From: Pythium myriotylum | Taxonomy: Eukaryota > Oomycota > Peronosporomycetes > Pythiales > Pythiaceae | Length of the DNA stretch: 64,000 nucleotides | Assembly: GCA_023091665.1 (NCBI GenBank) | Contig: JALJCQ010000031.1 | Location: 124,001-188,000, forward strand | Direction of reading: 5' to 3' | Shown here: one piece after another, positions 29,644 to 40,208 of the stretch | How the letters are laid out: each line of letters begins with the position of its first letter | Position numbering within the stretch: position 1 is the first letter of the stretch | Translations under genes and position numbers: made by a program | Notes under the pieces: generated by a model | Told to the model about the DNA's origin: nothing | Seen by the model: only the letters and a program-made list of their open reading frames with translations | The model's database searches: none

Positions 29644-31936
29644 AGCACAGATCTGGCGCTGGATCGTTTCCGCGACACCGGGATGGAGAGGTTCCACGAT
29701 TGGATTGCCACTCGGTCGTCGCGGACCAAACCAAGGGTGTGACCGACAGCCCCGTCGGGTAGAGGTTTGAGTGGATGTCAAGTATACGTGCATACATACT
29801 AGTATGTGCGTTGACGAGGAATGCTCGAGAAAAGCCTCGGACGAACAGATGGGCTCCAGACCAGACGAATCCATACTAAGCACTACCTACATGTTTCTCT
29901 GACAACCCCTCTAATCCGGACATTTGAGCAAAGGAGAAACTTGTATGGAGACAACTACCTTCGCTCTCTCGTTTGTACACTGTTCAGTACAAGGAGTTCT
30001 GAATCTGGAAATTCGCGAATACTCAGGAACAAGGTCGTCCGCTTTTGCCAAATTTCAATGATGCCATTCGCAACAGATCGACGTATCGTGCCTCCAGTCG
30101 ACGCACAATCTGAAGCTCAATCAAGTCCACTCCCTATTCGAGCGCCTCAGCGATCCTATTGATAGCTTGCGACACCGTGACTGGATCTGTTGATGATCAA
30201 CAGATCGCCTGGTGGCTGGGAGCAGTGAATGCACGCAGTAGATAATGGCTGCCGACAAATGGACAGGACGTCTTCTACCACTGAGCCAGTGTGACAGCGA
30301 CAGCCCGAGATGGTTGGAGGACTAAAGATTTGTCCTCCAGGAGTCGGGTTCTTGCTCGATACAAACTATTGTCATTACTTTAAACAATCAATGCAGAGAT
30401 GAAGTTGATCAGAACCTAACTTGCGCAATTGAGCTTTTGTTTGGTGATGTTATTCGTTTTAGACAGGTCTGCTCGAGGGGTCCATCATCGGAATTCGCTG
30501 GAATACAGTCTCTTTGCCAAGCCATATTTTTTCTCACCCACAATGGCATTACGCATCGAGGAAGGCCTTTGCTCCACCACACCCGCATAGACTACTTTTT
30601 TCCGGCTTCATCACAACACACTACAAGAGAACAAGACAGCGAGTTGCGAGAAGATTGTTATGTAGAACGCCACCTTACCTTAGATCCCTGCCACCTGCGA
30701 CAACGACCGAATGACTGGCATCCCTTACAGAAAGCAGGACTTCGAGATGGAGCGGAAGAAACCAGGCATGAGGATTCCTCTGTACGCAGATGTTGAGTGT
30801 GGGTGAGCCATGACGATGATGAGAGTTGGAGTCTATTGCGATTTGTCGGTGATTAAAGCTATAGCTGTAACAGGTCGAGAGTCTCGACCTGGCAGTAGAG
30901 GCTCTGAGGAGTGAATCAGGTCTGAACTCGTTGAACTAGCCACGGGTACCTGTTGCTAAGCAGCTAGCTGAAGACTATCTTTGGACACGAGTTCTTCCAG
31001 AGGGATACAGCTCACGTCAGTGCTCGGGAAATGGCATGTGCCAGATCTTCACTCGGTATCTAAAATAATCCGTACAGCATGCGTGGTGACGATCTATTGA
31101 GTTCATCTTACTTGAACTCTAATCGTACAGCGCATGTACGATTGACCGATTATGGTCTCCTTCTCAGTTTAGCTCCGGGCGTCTTCCACTATTTCCACTC
31201 TTCAAGTTGACGCGTATTGGTTTACCTCTATAGAAACCTATAGCGGGTCTAAGGACCAGCGACTAGCTTGCAGCTTCTATGCAGAGACCGAGCGATTGAA
31301 AGGGGGACATTCCACTACGATGTCTAGGTCAAAGCAGTGGTGCAGTGAACCTCAGCAACAACAGACCATCTCTGCGAATAACCAGATAAGCTCCCGGTGT
31401 CCGGGACCCGGACACCTTCAGAGACCTCTTTCAGTGACCATCCGGCCAACATCGCACGCAAAGAGGGCCCTAGACCATTACACCCACAGGTGGCCACACC
31501 AAGAGCAACTGAGCCAGATATTTGTTCCCGATTCCCGTGAATGGCAGCCAAGATATCTAGCCCGCAGCTCTCAGCAGTAGGGAAAAAGGGTCGCCAGACT
31601 CGGCTTCAGGATTCATAAGAGTGCGATCCAATAGACCTCACCTTCAAGGTCAAAGTCTACACGAGAAGGACAGAATTGGTCCGAGTTATCTGCTGCAAGC
31701 AATGCAACAGACAAAGCTGATGTATAGTGGTTGCAATTCGGATACAGCTCCGCAAAGCCCGAACATGAACTTTAGATGATGCACGTCTAATCACTCTTGA
31801 GAGAACCTTTCATGTGTATGTAAGGTGTATTTAACTGGAGTTGATGAAGGCGATGCGAGGTCAGTACGGCTCCTTCCACCTAAGTGTAACGGGGAGGGGC
31901 AGTTCGCGATCGGCCATCAGTTCAATGAGGTCCAAT
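29644..31936. other. 2.3-kb gene-poor stretch
   Basis: Only short unconvincing frames. Contains a 21-bp palindrome (GGTGTCCGGGACCCGGACACC, about 31396-31416) and a GATCTATTGAGTTCATC segment near 31100 that resembles parts of the repeats at 36.7 and 42.9 kb. Confidence 0.4.
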
Positions 31937-32206
31937 CTAGAGGCCGTTACAGTTCTGTTGTTTGGCAGGGCACGTGTCGCGGCCACATGAGTTGGCACAG
32001 CACTGCCAGCGCGTGTTGGCATTGCCATGGCAGCAGTTGAATTTGGCGTTGCTGTGCGTACCACGGCCGAGGCATTGGTTCTGCCAGGCAACGAGCTGGT
32101 TGTTGCAGTCGCCGAGGCAGTTGGCTTGAGCGGAGGCGGAGGCTGTGCTGGCAGCCGCGGCGAGCGCGACGGCGCAGAGCGAAGCGAGTGTCTTGAGGGC
32201 GTTCAT
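31937..32206 (-). CDS. Small secreted cysteine-rich protein (SCR2)
   Basis: An 89-residue protein: signal peptide (MNALKTLASLCAVALAAAASTASASA) then a mature domain with ten cysteines in the pattern C-x3-C-x10-C-x13-CC-x9-CC-x3-C-x4-C-x6-C (NCLGDCNNQL, NCCHGNANTRWQCC, CGRDTC). One residue longer between the third cysteine and the CC pair than its paralogues. Five members lie between 29.3 and 40.2 kb. Function unknown. An initiator-like TTCACTCGACATTT precedes the start on the minus strand. Confidence 0.8.
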   Translation of the reverse strand: MNALKTLASLCAVALAAAASTASASAQANCLGDCNNQLVAWQNQCLGRGTHSNAKFNCCHGNANTRWQCCANSCGRDTCPAKQQNCNGL

Positions 32207-33739
32207 GTTGACAGGTGGATGATGGCTTGCGGAGTAGCTGGAGAAATGTCGAGTGAACTAGATCAGCAGTCAATTGCTCCTGTCGTCGTCCCCCGCGCAC
32301 TGGACCAGTGATCTGCTGGAAAGGAGCGATGTCGATCGGATTCGGTTGAGATGAAAAGAGCCATTGCTGCATGTGGAACAGGTTGAGCAGGTGGTGGCTG
32401 ATAGTCCAGAACGGAAGATTTGAGTGTTTACATGTCGCCTACATGAGAATGGCACGCATGAGTGAAATCTTTCGGTTCAAAGTCGGATAGTACCGAGTTT
32501 TGCTGGAGTCATCACCGTGGGCATAACTGTGCAGTGTATGACGTGTTGGGATGTACTCACAAGATAATGAATGTCGGCGGATAAGACTGTGAACAAGACT
32601 CAAACAAGATGCGTAAGCTAATAGAAGGGCACAATTCCATCGGGGAAAACGGGGACTAAGGGATTGATGAGTGTATGAGGTTTACCAATGTCTGCGTTCG
32701 TATGGGATGTCCAACTGTGGTCCGAGGGATGACCATCCGCCTGGCGCCCACAAAGGTCTTCACATCGCTGTGTGTTTGAATGTCGAAGCGGGATCAGTGC
32801 TCACAGAACTCTCCTCGTCATCATCGCCCACACGATCCCACAAACCGTTTTGTCTATATCAAATACGCCAAAGCGCTTTACTACTGTACACATCCGATGC
32901 TTAATTCAAATCTAGGCTCACTTGGTTTCCTCGATGGCGAAGGCATTGATGCACTCCGTCTTCTCTTTGATCTGACTCGGCTCAGCCGCTGCGAAGACCG
33001 ATGGGTGGTGATTCCCATACAAGCACGAGTGACGAGATGTCTACTGTACTGTATGTGATCGATCACCTCTTAGAAGCTTCGACACGCCGCTGGCATCATT
33101 CACCAACTGGTCGCCATCTGGCAACAAAGCGTCATGAGTACTGCAGTGCACTCGTCTCAGGGGGTCCACTCTTTACTGGGCGTGTCATTTCCAGTCCTGG
33201 TACTGGTTTTACTAACTCTTTGTCGTTTACGAGTGGTGATGATGACTCAGTGGTCTAGTTTGGTGTAGGCCAACAGCGCCAACAAACAGACCGCAAATTT
33301 GCGGACTCCATTTAATGGAGGTACAGAGATCCAACTTTGCTTCCCCTCTCTGGAAATTGCCTCGATGGGATATTTTATTAATTTCTCTCATCCCATTAGA
33401 TCTGCGACTGGTATGTCTGCGTCCAGTATTACATTATACGTCGCAGTGTCCGCCTTTGGAAGCATACCGCGATATCCCCGGCAAGAACATTCATGTATTT
33501 TTGTTTGTAGAATCGTGGGTGGAAATAATGGATGCCAATGGCTTTCTGGTTGAAGACTCACTGTCTTTCGCTGATGCGGCCGCCATAACAGCTGTTGTTC
33601 TCAGAAGAATACAGAAAATGTTCGTGGTACGGATTCAATTGAGGTTTATTGGTTTGCTTATCTAGAAACCTATAGCCGGGCGGGGCCCAAGTTTAGGTAT
33701 TACCTTCTCTCCAGTGCGCGAGGTCCCCGGGAAGGAAGG
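32207..33739. other. Gene-poor stretch
   Basis: No supported gene. A 116-codon frame at 33315-33665 is not recognised. CTAGAAACCTATAGC near 33662 recurs near 31228 and may be part of a repeat. Confidence 0.35.
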
Positions 33740-33877
33740 TCGCTATGCGCTGATGCCGCACAACGTCGGTGGGGTGATGTGTGTGGCTGCTGTCGTGGGA
33801 GTCCATAGCGAGATTGGCCGCTGCATCCGCCATCTTGTTTGCTGCGCGAGGGTGGTGACCCCAACTGCGAACACCTA

Positions 33878-35141
33878 GCGTTTCCGTCCTTCATCGAGAA
33901 ACGAGCGTGGGGCAAATGAGCAGTCCATTCACAGATTATGCCGGACTCGGAGAGTCGGAGCGAGAGGAATCTCCCGGTGAGTCGAGCGAAGGCTCGTAGA
34001 GGCCAGCCCAGGGATGTGGAGGGTGGGTTTTCAGCGAGCGCGACCGAGCCTGGAGGTGAAGCTGGCAGATGAGCGAGGAGCTTCGGCTCGTTGGATGTCG
34101 GCGCTGCTTGGCAAAACCGCGAATGAAGCTGCCCAACCTAACTACTCCTACGTGAGGGAAAACCTTATCCGGCTGGGAGCCGGCAGGATGAAAACCTCAC
34201 ACCTACGTCGAGATCTTGTCGGCGGCCAAGAATAGCCGCGTCGAGCAGTTATTCTTGAAGTTGGGGAGGAAGCAGCTGAGATGGTGCCGGCGGAGATCGT
34301 GTAGCCGTTGGCGGAGTCGTTTCTCTCATAGCCCGGAAATGTTGGTTTCCGAGGAAGCGCAGCGAGCGCGGAAATGGTGGTTTCCGGGCTATGAGAGAAA
34401 CGACTCCGCCAACGGCTACACGATCTCCGCCGGCACCATCTCAGCTGCCTCCTCCCCAACTTCGCGGTTTTGCCAAGCAGCGCCGACATCCAACGAGCCG
34501 AAGCTCCTCGCTCATCTGCCAGCTTCACCTCCAGGCTCGGTCGCGCTCGCGTTATCTTCCTACTCTCGGGGGTGCTCCCACTTCCTCTCCTGGAGTCTCG
34601 CATGGAAGGGCAAGACAACCGCGAATCCGTACTGCTGCGGTCTCGTCGTCGTCTGTAATCCTGTGCTTCCTGATACCGTGGTTACACACAAGTCCGGGTT
34701 CGCATCTGCTCGACGTTGGAACGGTCCGGGAGCCCACGGCTTGCCACCTCCGGCCGCAGCCGGGCCACCAACGGAGTTTGTTCCACGAACTCCTCGCCCT
34801 GACGGACTTGGTCACGCGTTGATCGGCACTCAACCGACGTACGGCCTCACACGCCAAGGCGCACGTTCGAACGCCAGCGAGTGGATGTATGTCTGAACCA
34901 TCCACCCATGCTACTAACTGTGCGAGTATGCTTTGTAGGAGCAGTCCATTCACATCCCATGCCATCTTTCAGGGGGGGCTGGCCTCTACGAGCCTTCGCT
35001 CGACTCACCGGGAGATTCCTCTCGCTCCGACTCTCCGAGTCCGGCATAATCTGTGAATGGACTGCTCATTTGCCCCACGCTCGTTTCTCGATGAAGGACG
35101 GAAACCACCATTTCCGCGTTCACTGCGCTTCCTCGGAAACC
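33878..35141. mobile_element. About 1.26-kb non-autonomous TIR element inserted in the RNase H remnant
   Basis: Left terminal segment about 33881-34012 is repeated in inverted form at about 34976-35107 (TTTCCGTCCTTCATCGAG onward). Inside are further nested inverted repeats: 34026-34114 with about 34463-34548, and 81-bp arms 34259-34339 with 34381-34461. No transposase was recognised. The insertion splits RNase H exactly between ...ADML and GVRSW, which fixes the ends to within a few bases. Confidence 0.6.
34259..34461. repeat. Inverted repeat with 81-bp arms inside the TIR element
   Basis: Arms 34259-34339 and 34381-34461 are near-perfect complements; the 41-base loop itself contains GGTTTCCGAGGAAGCGCAG, a sequence also found at the outer right end of the element. 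Confidence 0.85.
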
Positions 35142-35707
35142 AACATATCGGCTAGTCGTCTCGCTCGTGCATATTTGCCTTTCAACGTGGAGTTGAGCGG
35201 GGGTTTGTACTGCTTCATTTGTTGGATGATGAGCATGCTGTCGCCGATGACCGAGAGGGGCGTCCCGCCGGGTTTCGACTTCTGTTGACGCTCAACGCTA
35301 CTCACAGTAGAAGCCGCGAGCCACGGAAGTAGGTTGTTGTGCAGCATTACCGAGAGGCCAGAGTGACCTTCCCGGGTGGTTCGGTGAAGGCAAGTCTATC
35401 GCACTCTCTATTTTAATACCTTGCGATGGAACTCGTGATCTAGCCTTGACATAGAGTGTGAATCCGACGCAGGAGTCTACATATCGAATGAGACCTTAAC
35501 AGGAGGAACCCTTCGCCTAACCAGACGAAACAATCTCAGAGCATTGAGCAAAAATCGAAAATGGTGCGATTGAGCGAGCATGAACAGTGAGGCGTAATCG
35601 ATTGCAGTTAATGAATCCTATGACACAGCTGCTGTGGTGCTCGTTCGGGTGAATACGACCACGAACGATGGATGCTTTCGCGATCTAACCAAAGTACCGA
35701 GCACCGC

Positions 35708-35971
35708 CTAGAGCCCGTTGCAGTTCTGCAGCTTGCTCGGGCATAGGTCGCTGCCGCACGAGTTGGTGCAGCACTGCCAGCGCGTGTTGGCGTTGCCATG
35801 GCAGCAGTTGAACTTGGCGTTGCTGTACTTGGAGCCACCAAGGCACTGGTTTTGCCAGGAGACGAGCTGGTTGTTGCAGTCGCGAACGCAGTTGTTCTGG
35901 GCGGAGGCAGAGCTGGCGGCCGCAGCGAGCGCAACGATGCAGAGGGAAGCGAGTGTCTTGAAGCCGTTCAT
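35708..35971 (-). CDS. Small secreted cysteine-rich protein (SCR3, palindrome left arm)
   Basis: An 87-residue protein: signal peptide (MNGFKTLASLCIVALAAAASSASA) and a mature domain with ten cysteines at 28, 32, 43, 56, 57, 67, 68, 72, 77 and 84. The protein is identical to SCR4 at 38388 on the other arm of the palindrome. The stop codon (TAG here, TAA there) lies exactly where arm identity ends. An initiator-like element at 36034-36049 (minus) precedes the start. Function unknown. Confidence 0.8.
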   Translation of the reverse strand: MNGFKTLASLCIVALAAAASSASAQNNCVRDCNNQLVSWQNQCLGGSKYSNAKFNCCHGNANTRWQCCTNSCGSDLCPSKLQNCNGL

Positions 35972-37096
35972 TGTGGGTTGGTTGGTCGGTTGGTAGAGAA
36001 GGTTGGTGGGAGCTGGCTTGATGAGTAGCTGGAGAAAAGTAAAATGAGCAAGGTTCGAAGTCGGTGCTTCCTGCCGTCGTTCACGCGCTGGAGCTGTGTT
36101 GTGCAGGTATACCAAGCTGTTCAAAGGAATGGGTGGGCTCGAAGAGTAGTTGGTGGCGAATGAGACATGATTGCGAGACCGACAGGTCGCACACTGGGCG
36201 ATACAGAGAAGACCAGTGTGTACCGGCAGCCTTCGCACGCATGAAACTCTTTGCCAAAGAAGTCCCGGTTCATACTCATGGATAGTACGAATTTGTGCCG
36301 CGCCCAGTATCTTTCTACTGCACCGCCGGTTGTGAGAAACGTTGTAGAGGATTTTCTAGGAGTCTTCGTATGGAACCTTCTGAGGGGAGGAGGCAACGTG
36401 TGGTAGAAGGAATCACGGCGCCGACGCTAAGATTAGTGTAGTGCTTGTAGACTCTATAGCGTTCGTGATAGTGCACGTGGGATGGATGTCCCGTTGTGGC
36501 CAACCGAACCCCTACGTCGTGGGATTTATGAAAAAATTCTCCTGTTCTAACATCCGACCGAAGCGTCCCGCGAGTTCGTCTGTAACAGGGGTAAAGGTTT
36601 TGCCTGTCTTTGAGGCATCTGACGTCGTTGTGTTGTTGAGAAGACTGATGGAGTGAATGACCGACCGTCTCCTTATCTTTACCTGATCTACTGCAACTAT
36701 GAATGATGATGCAAATGATGATGCAAATGATGATGCAAATGAAGTCTATTGAGTTCAACGAGGTGAATTCTGATAGAACTATGAATCCCTCTCCTTGTTC
36801 AACTGCGTTTGGATAGGTCGTCGGCACCCATCAAATAGACAGCATCTGACATACGGTGAATGGGGGTAGACTGGATTGGGTCCACCAGTTCATTTGTTCA
36901 TGGGCACATCAAAAGATGGACACAGTGGTGATGTGTTCGTACCGTACTCAGGAGCATGAGATGTGCGGCTCGTCCCGAATCATCTTGGAGTTGGGTATGA
37001 CATCTTCGTCATGACCAAGCCGGTGTCGCATACTGATCATCCATTCACTATGCGGAGAAGGGAGACGGACTGACAACGGATGCTGTCATCCATATT
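35709..37096. repeat. Left arm of a 2.9-kb near-perfect palindrome
   Basis: Pairs with 37263-38650 in reverse; paired positions add to 74359 throughout, so no indels are visible. One clear substitution was seen (Arg/Gly codon in a noncoding frame near 36378/37981). Spacer 37097-37262. Confidence 0.92.
36691..36740. repeat. Short tandem repeat (ATGATGATGCAA units)
   Basis: About three 12-bp units of ATGATGATGCAA; mirrored at 37619-37660 in the other arm. Confidence 0.8.
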
Positions 37097-37262
37097 TGGT
37101 GCAAACTACTGTAGTGTTCGTTGTGGAACACTAACGAACACTTCACGTCGTGTCGAAAAGTACAGGAGAGGGGCGCTTACACTCATACACTAAAAGCTTG
37201 TATATCTTGGTTACTGTACTACTATACTAATCCTCAAGAACTGTTGAACTCCATGCGAACCT

Positions 37263-38650
37263 AGTATGGATGACAGCATCCGTTGTCAGTCCGTCTCCCT
37301 TCTCCGCATAGTGAATGGATGATCAGTATGCGACACCGGCTTGGTCATGACGAAGATGTCATACCCAACTCCAAGATGATTCGGGACGAGCCGCACATCT
37401 CATGCTCCTGAGTACGGTACGAACACATCACCACTGTGTCCATCTTTTGATGTGCCCATGAACAAATGAACTGGTGGACCCAATCCAGTCTACCCCCATT
37501 CACCGTATGTCAGATGCTGTCTATTTGATGGGTGCCGACGACCTATCCAAACGCAGTTGAACAAGGAGAGGGATTCATAGTTCTATCAGAATTCACCTCG
37601 TTGAACTCAATAGACTTCATTTGCATCATCATTTGCATCATCATTTGCATCATCATTCATAGTTGCAGTAGATCAGGTAAAGATAAGGAGACGGTCGGTC
37701 ATTCACTCCATCAGTCTTCTCAACAACACAACGACGTCAGATGCCTCAAAGACAGGCAAAACCTTTACCCCTGTTACAGACGAACTCGCGGGACGCTTCG
37801 GTCGGATGTTAGAACAGGAGAATTTTTTCATAAATCCCACGACGTAGGGGTTCGGTTGGCCACAACGGGACATCCATCCCACGTGCACTATCACGAACGC
37901 TATAGAGTCTACAAGCACTACACTAATCTTAGCGTCGGCGCCGTGATTCCTTCTACCACACGTTGCCTCCTCCCCTCAGAGGGTTCCATACGAAGACTCC
38001 TAGAAAATCCTCTACAACGTTTCTCACAACCGGCGGTGCAGTAGAAAGATACTGGGCGCGGCACAAATTCGTACTATCCATGAGTATGAACCGGGACTTC
38101 TTTGGCAAAGAGTTTCATGCGTGCGAAGGCTGCCGGTACACACTGGTCTTCTCTGTATCGCCCAGTGTGCGACCTGTCGGTCTCGCAATCATGTCTCATT
38201 CGCCACCAACTACTCTTCGAGCCCACCCATTCCTTTGAACAGCTTGGTATACCTGCACAACACAGCTCCAGCGCGTGAACGACGGCAGGAAGCACCGACT
38301 TCGAACCTTGCTCATTTTACTTTTCTCCAGCTACTCATCAAGCCAGCTCCCACCAACCTTCTCTACCAACCGACCAACCAACCCACAATGAACGGCTTCA
38401 AGACACTCGCTTCCCTCTGCATCGTTGCGCTCGCTGCGGCCGCCAGCTCTGCCTCCGCCCAGAACAACTGCGTTCGCGACTGCAACAACCAGCTCGTCTC
38501 CTGGCAAAACCAGTGCCTTGGTGGCTCCAAGTACAGCAACGCCAAGTTCAACTGCTGCCATGGCAACGCCAACACGCGCTGGCAGTGCTGCACCAACTCG
38601 TGCGGCAGCGACCTATGCCCGAGCAAGCTGCAGAACTGCAACGGGCTCTA
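37263..38650. repeat. Right arm of the 2.9-kb near-perfect palindrome
   Basis: Inverted copy of 35709-37096 carrying SCR4. The arms start 166 bp apart and end within the stop codons of SCR3 and SCR4. Confidence 0.92.
38310..38325 (+). promoter_or_regulatory. Initiator-like element of SCR4
   Basis: GCTCATTTTACTTTTC resembles the oomycete initiator, 63-78 bp upstream of the start at 38388. A mirror copy serves SCR3. Confidence 0.5.
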
Positions 38651-38651
38651 A
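38388..38651 (+). CDS. Small secreted cysteine-rich protein (SCR4, palindrome right arm)
   Basis: The 87-residue product is identical to SCR3 (signal peptide, ten cysteines, CC-x9-CC core). It is transcribed away from the palindrome centre, so SCR3 and SCR4 diverge with about 2.4 kb of mirrored DNA between them. The 3' flanks are unrelated, so terminators differ. Function unknown. Confidence 0.8.
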   Translation: MNGFKTLASLCIVALAAAASSASAQNNCVRDCNNQLVSWQNQCLGGSKYSNAKFNCCHGNANTRWQCCTNSCGSDLCPSKLQNCNGL

Positions 38652-38898
38652 ATTGAGAGTTCATGTTGATCTTGCTGCAGCTGTTGTGGCAATCACGAGC
38701 CTTGTTCGTGCTTTGACGGACGTGTAGGGTATTATGAGCATGGGACCCAACTAGAACGTACACAGAATACAGGTAAGATGACACGTAAATCATTCTCTTC
38801 ACTGGCTATCCAGTATTTCTGTCAACATCTTCGTCAATATTTGTCGCCGAATATCCTAAAATCTCAGTCATCAGAGTCGAGTCTGATCGTATTGTAAG

Positions 38899-39700
38899 TC
38901 AGGAAGAAAAGCGTAGTTCCGCCCAGTCATCAATTCTATCAAGTATTGGATAGATAGTCGAGATAGATTTATTGTATGCGTCGATGAGAATCGTGTGGTG
39001 TGAATCTTGAGTAAGCTCGGGCGTCCTATTCTTGATTACTACTATCAACCGACACCTTCCACGATCGTCGGCCCAAAGCCAATCCCATCCCTGGTGGTTC
39101 CGGATGACGGGCGAAATGCTCTGGTCGTGGGGATTTTCCTTTTGAGCGTGAAGGAGTCTCCAAATAATAGCACGGACTTGTGAGCTGTGGAGGTAGAGTA
39201 TATTTATCAGTACCGCACCTCTTATTGCCCCACCGGAACACGGCCAGTCTACATACATGTATTGTGTAGACTGGTCATGTTCCGGTGAGGCAATAAGAGA
39301 TTCCAACTCTGCTACAAATTCAAGTCGCCGACGTTCCCCGAACGAATAGTCCGTGTGACTAAATGTGCACAATCCACACCAAACCAAGACTTCAACTTGT
39401 CGGCATCCACTAACCAGCCGTCTGGCGAAAGTACCGCGAGATCTGAGCAACATCGGTCTCGCTCGGTAGCAGACCGCGTTGCTAGCGCGAAAAGTGATGT
39501 GTGGACAGAACTCCACTAGCCGCGTTGAGTTGACTGCATCTTCATCTTCGTCTTCATTAAAAGGATACTTGTAAACTAGGAATCGTCCGTGGATGTACCT
39601 GCAAGATCCCAAGTACTTACTACGAGGCAGAATGCCCGACTGTCTCGCTAGTGAGCAAGCTCGATGGGAAGCATAATAGCTGTTAAAATCGGACCCACGA
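38899..39700 (-). other. Long open frame of unknown status
   Basis: A frame of more than 260 codons without stops runs across this region and through the hairpin at 39219-39299. It has no good ATG at its 5' end, no recognised domain and an irregular composition, though it includes an acidic NEDEDEDAVN stretch. It may be a decayed gene or chance. Confidence 0.2.
39219..39299. repeat. Hairpin with about 35-bp arms
   Basis: CTCTTATTGCC...CAGTCTACA (39219-39253) pairs with 39265-39299 with few mismatches around an 11-base loop containing TACATGTA. Confidence 0.85.
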
Positions 39701-39944
39701 GCAGTAGAGTGTGACAGTGTTATCTGGACGAGTAAGCTGCCTTGATGTGCTTTTTTCGCAACGTGAACCAAAAGTCCTCGTCTTCGCGGCTGCCTGAATC
39801 GATAACATAAATACAAGTGGAAGTGTTGGAAAATCCGTGAATATACGATGCACGCCGTGCATTTTCTTTACTTGTGTGTGACAGCGAACGAACCTCGCAT
39901 TCACCACGACAAATGCAGAACGATCTGCGAGGCGAGATATCCAT

Positions 39945-40208
39945 CTAAAGACCGTTGCAGTTACGCAGCTTGCTCGGGCATAGATCGCGGCCACATGAGT
40001 TGGCGCAACACTGCCAGCGCATGTTAGCGTTGCCGTGACAACAGTTGAACTTGGCGTTGCTGTACTTGGAACCGCCAAGGCACTCGTTTCGCCACGGGAC
40101 GAGCTGGTTGCTGCAGTCGCGAAGGCAGTTGTCCTCGGCGGAACTGGGGGCAGCAGCCATGGCAAGCGCGACGATGCAGAGGGAAGCGAGCATCTTGAAG
40201 CCGTTCAT
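39945..40208 (-). CDS. Small secreted cysteine-rich protein (SCR5)
   Basis: An 87-residue paralogue of SCR3/4: signal peptide (MNGFKMLASLCIVALAMAAAPSSA) and the same ten-cysteine pattern (NCLRDCSNQL, NCCHGNANMRWQCC, CGRDLC). Substitutions are spread along the mature part (for example PWRNE for SWQNQ). The 5' UTR (ACCAACC-rich, just before the ATG) is also similar to that of SCR3/4, so promoter and gene were duplicated together. An initiator-like CCCATTCTAGTTTTC lies at about 40272-40287 (minus). Function unknown. Confidence 0.8.
   Translation of the reverse strand: MNGFKMLASLCIVALAMAAAPSSAEDNCLRDCSNQLVPWRNECLGGSKYSNAKFNCCHGNANMRWQCCANSCGRDLCPSKLRNCNGL

Larger units (their letters stand above)
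33740..35350 (-). pseudogene. RNase H remnant of a retroelement, split by an insertion
   Basis: Two minus-strand pieces form one RNase H domain: upstream, 35150-35290 (LSVIGDSMLIIQQMKQYK ... ARARRLADML), and downstream, 33740-33878 (LGVRSWGHHPRAANKMAD, then NLAMDS). The pieces are separated by the TIR element 33878-35141. GDS with the catalytic Asp and the N-K-M-A-D-x-x-A-N-L motif are typical of retrotransposon or LINE RNase H. No reverse transcriptase was found around it, so it is an old truncated copy. Confidence 0.55.

Noticed and set aside
30250..30300. tRNA A-box-like sequence on the minus strand (GGCTCAGTGGTAGAAGACG)
   Set aside because: No matching B box, anticodon arm or acceptor stem could be drawn; at most a tRNA-derived repeat.
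36315..38044. 170-codon frames in the two palindrome arms
   Set aside because: Mirror copies of one sequence with a low-complexity Ile/Cys stretch from the ATGATGATGCAA repeat; no domain.
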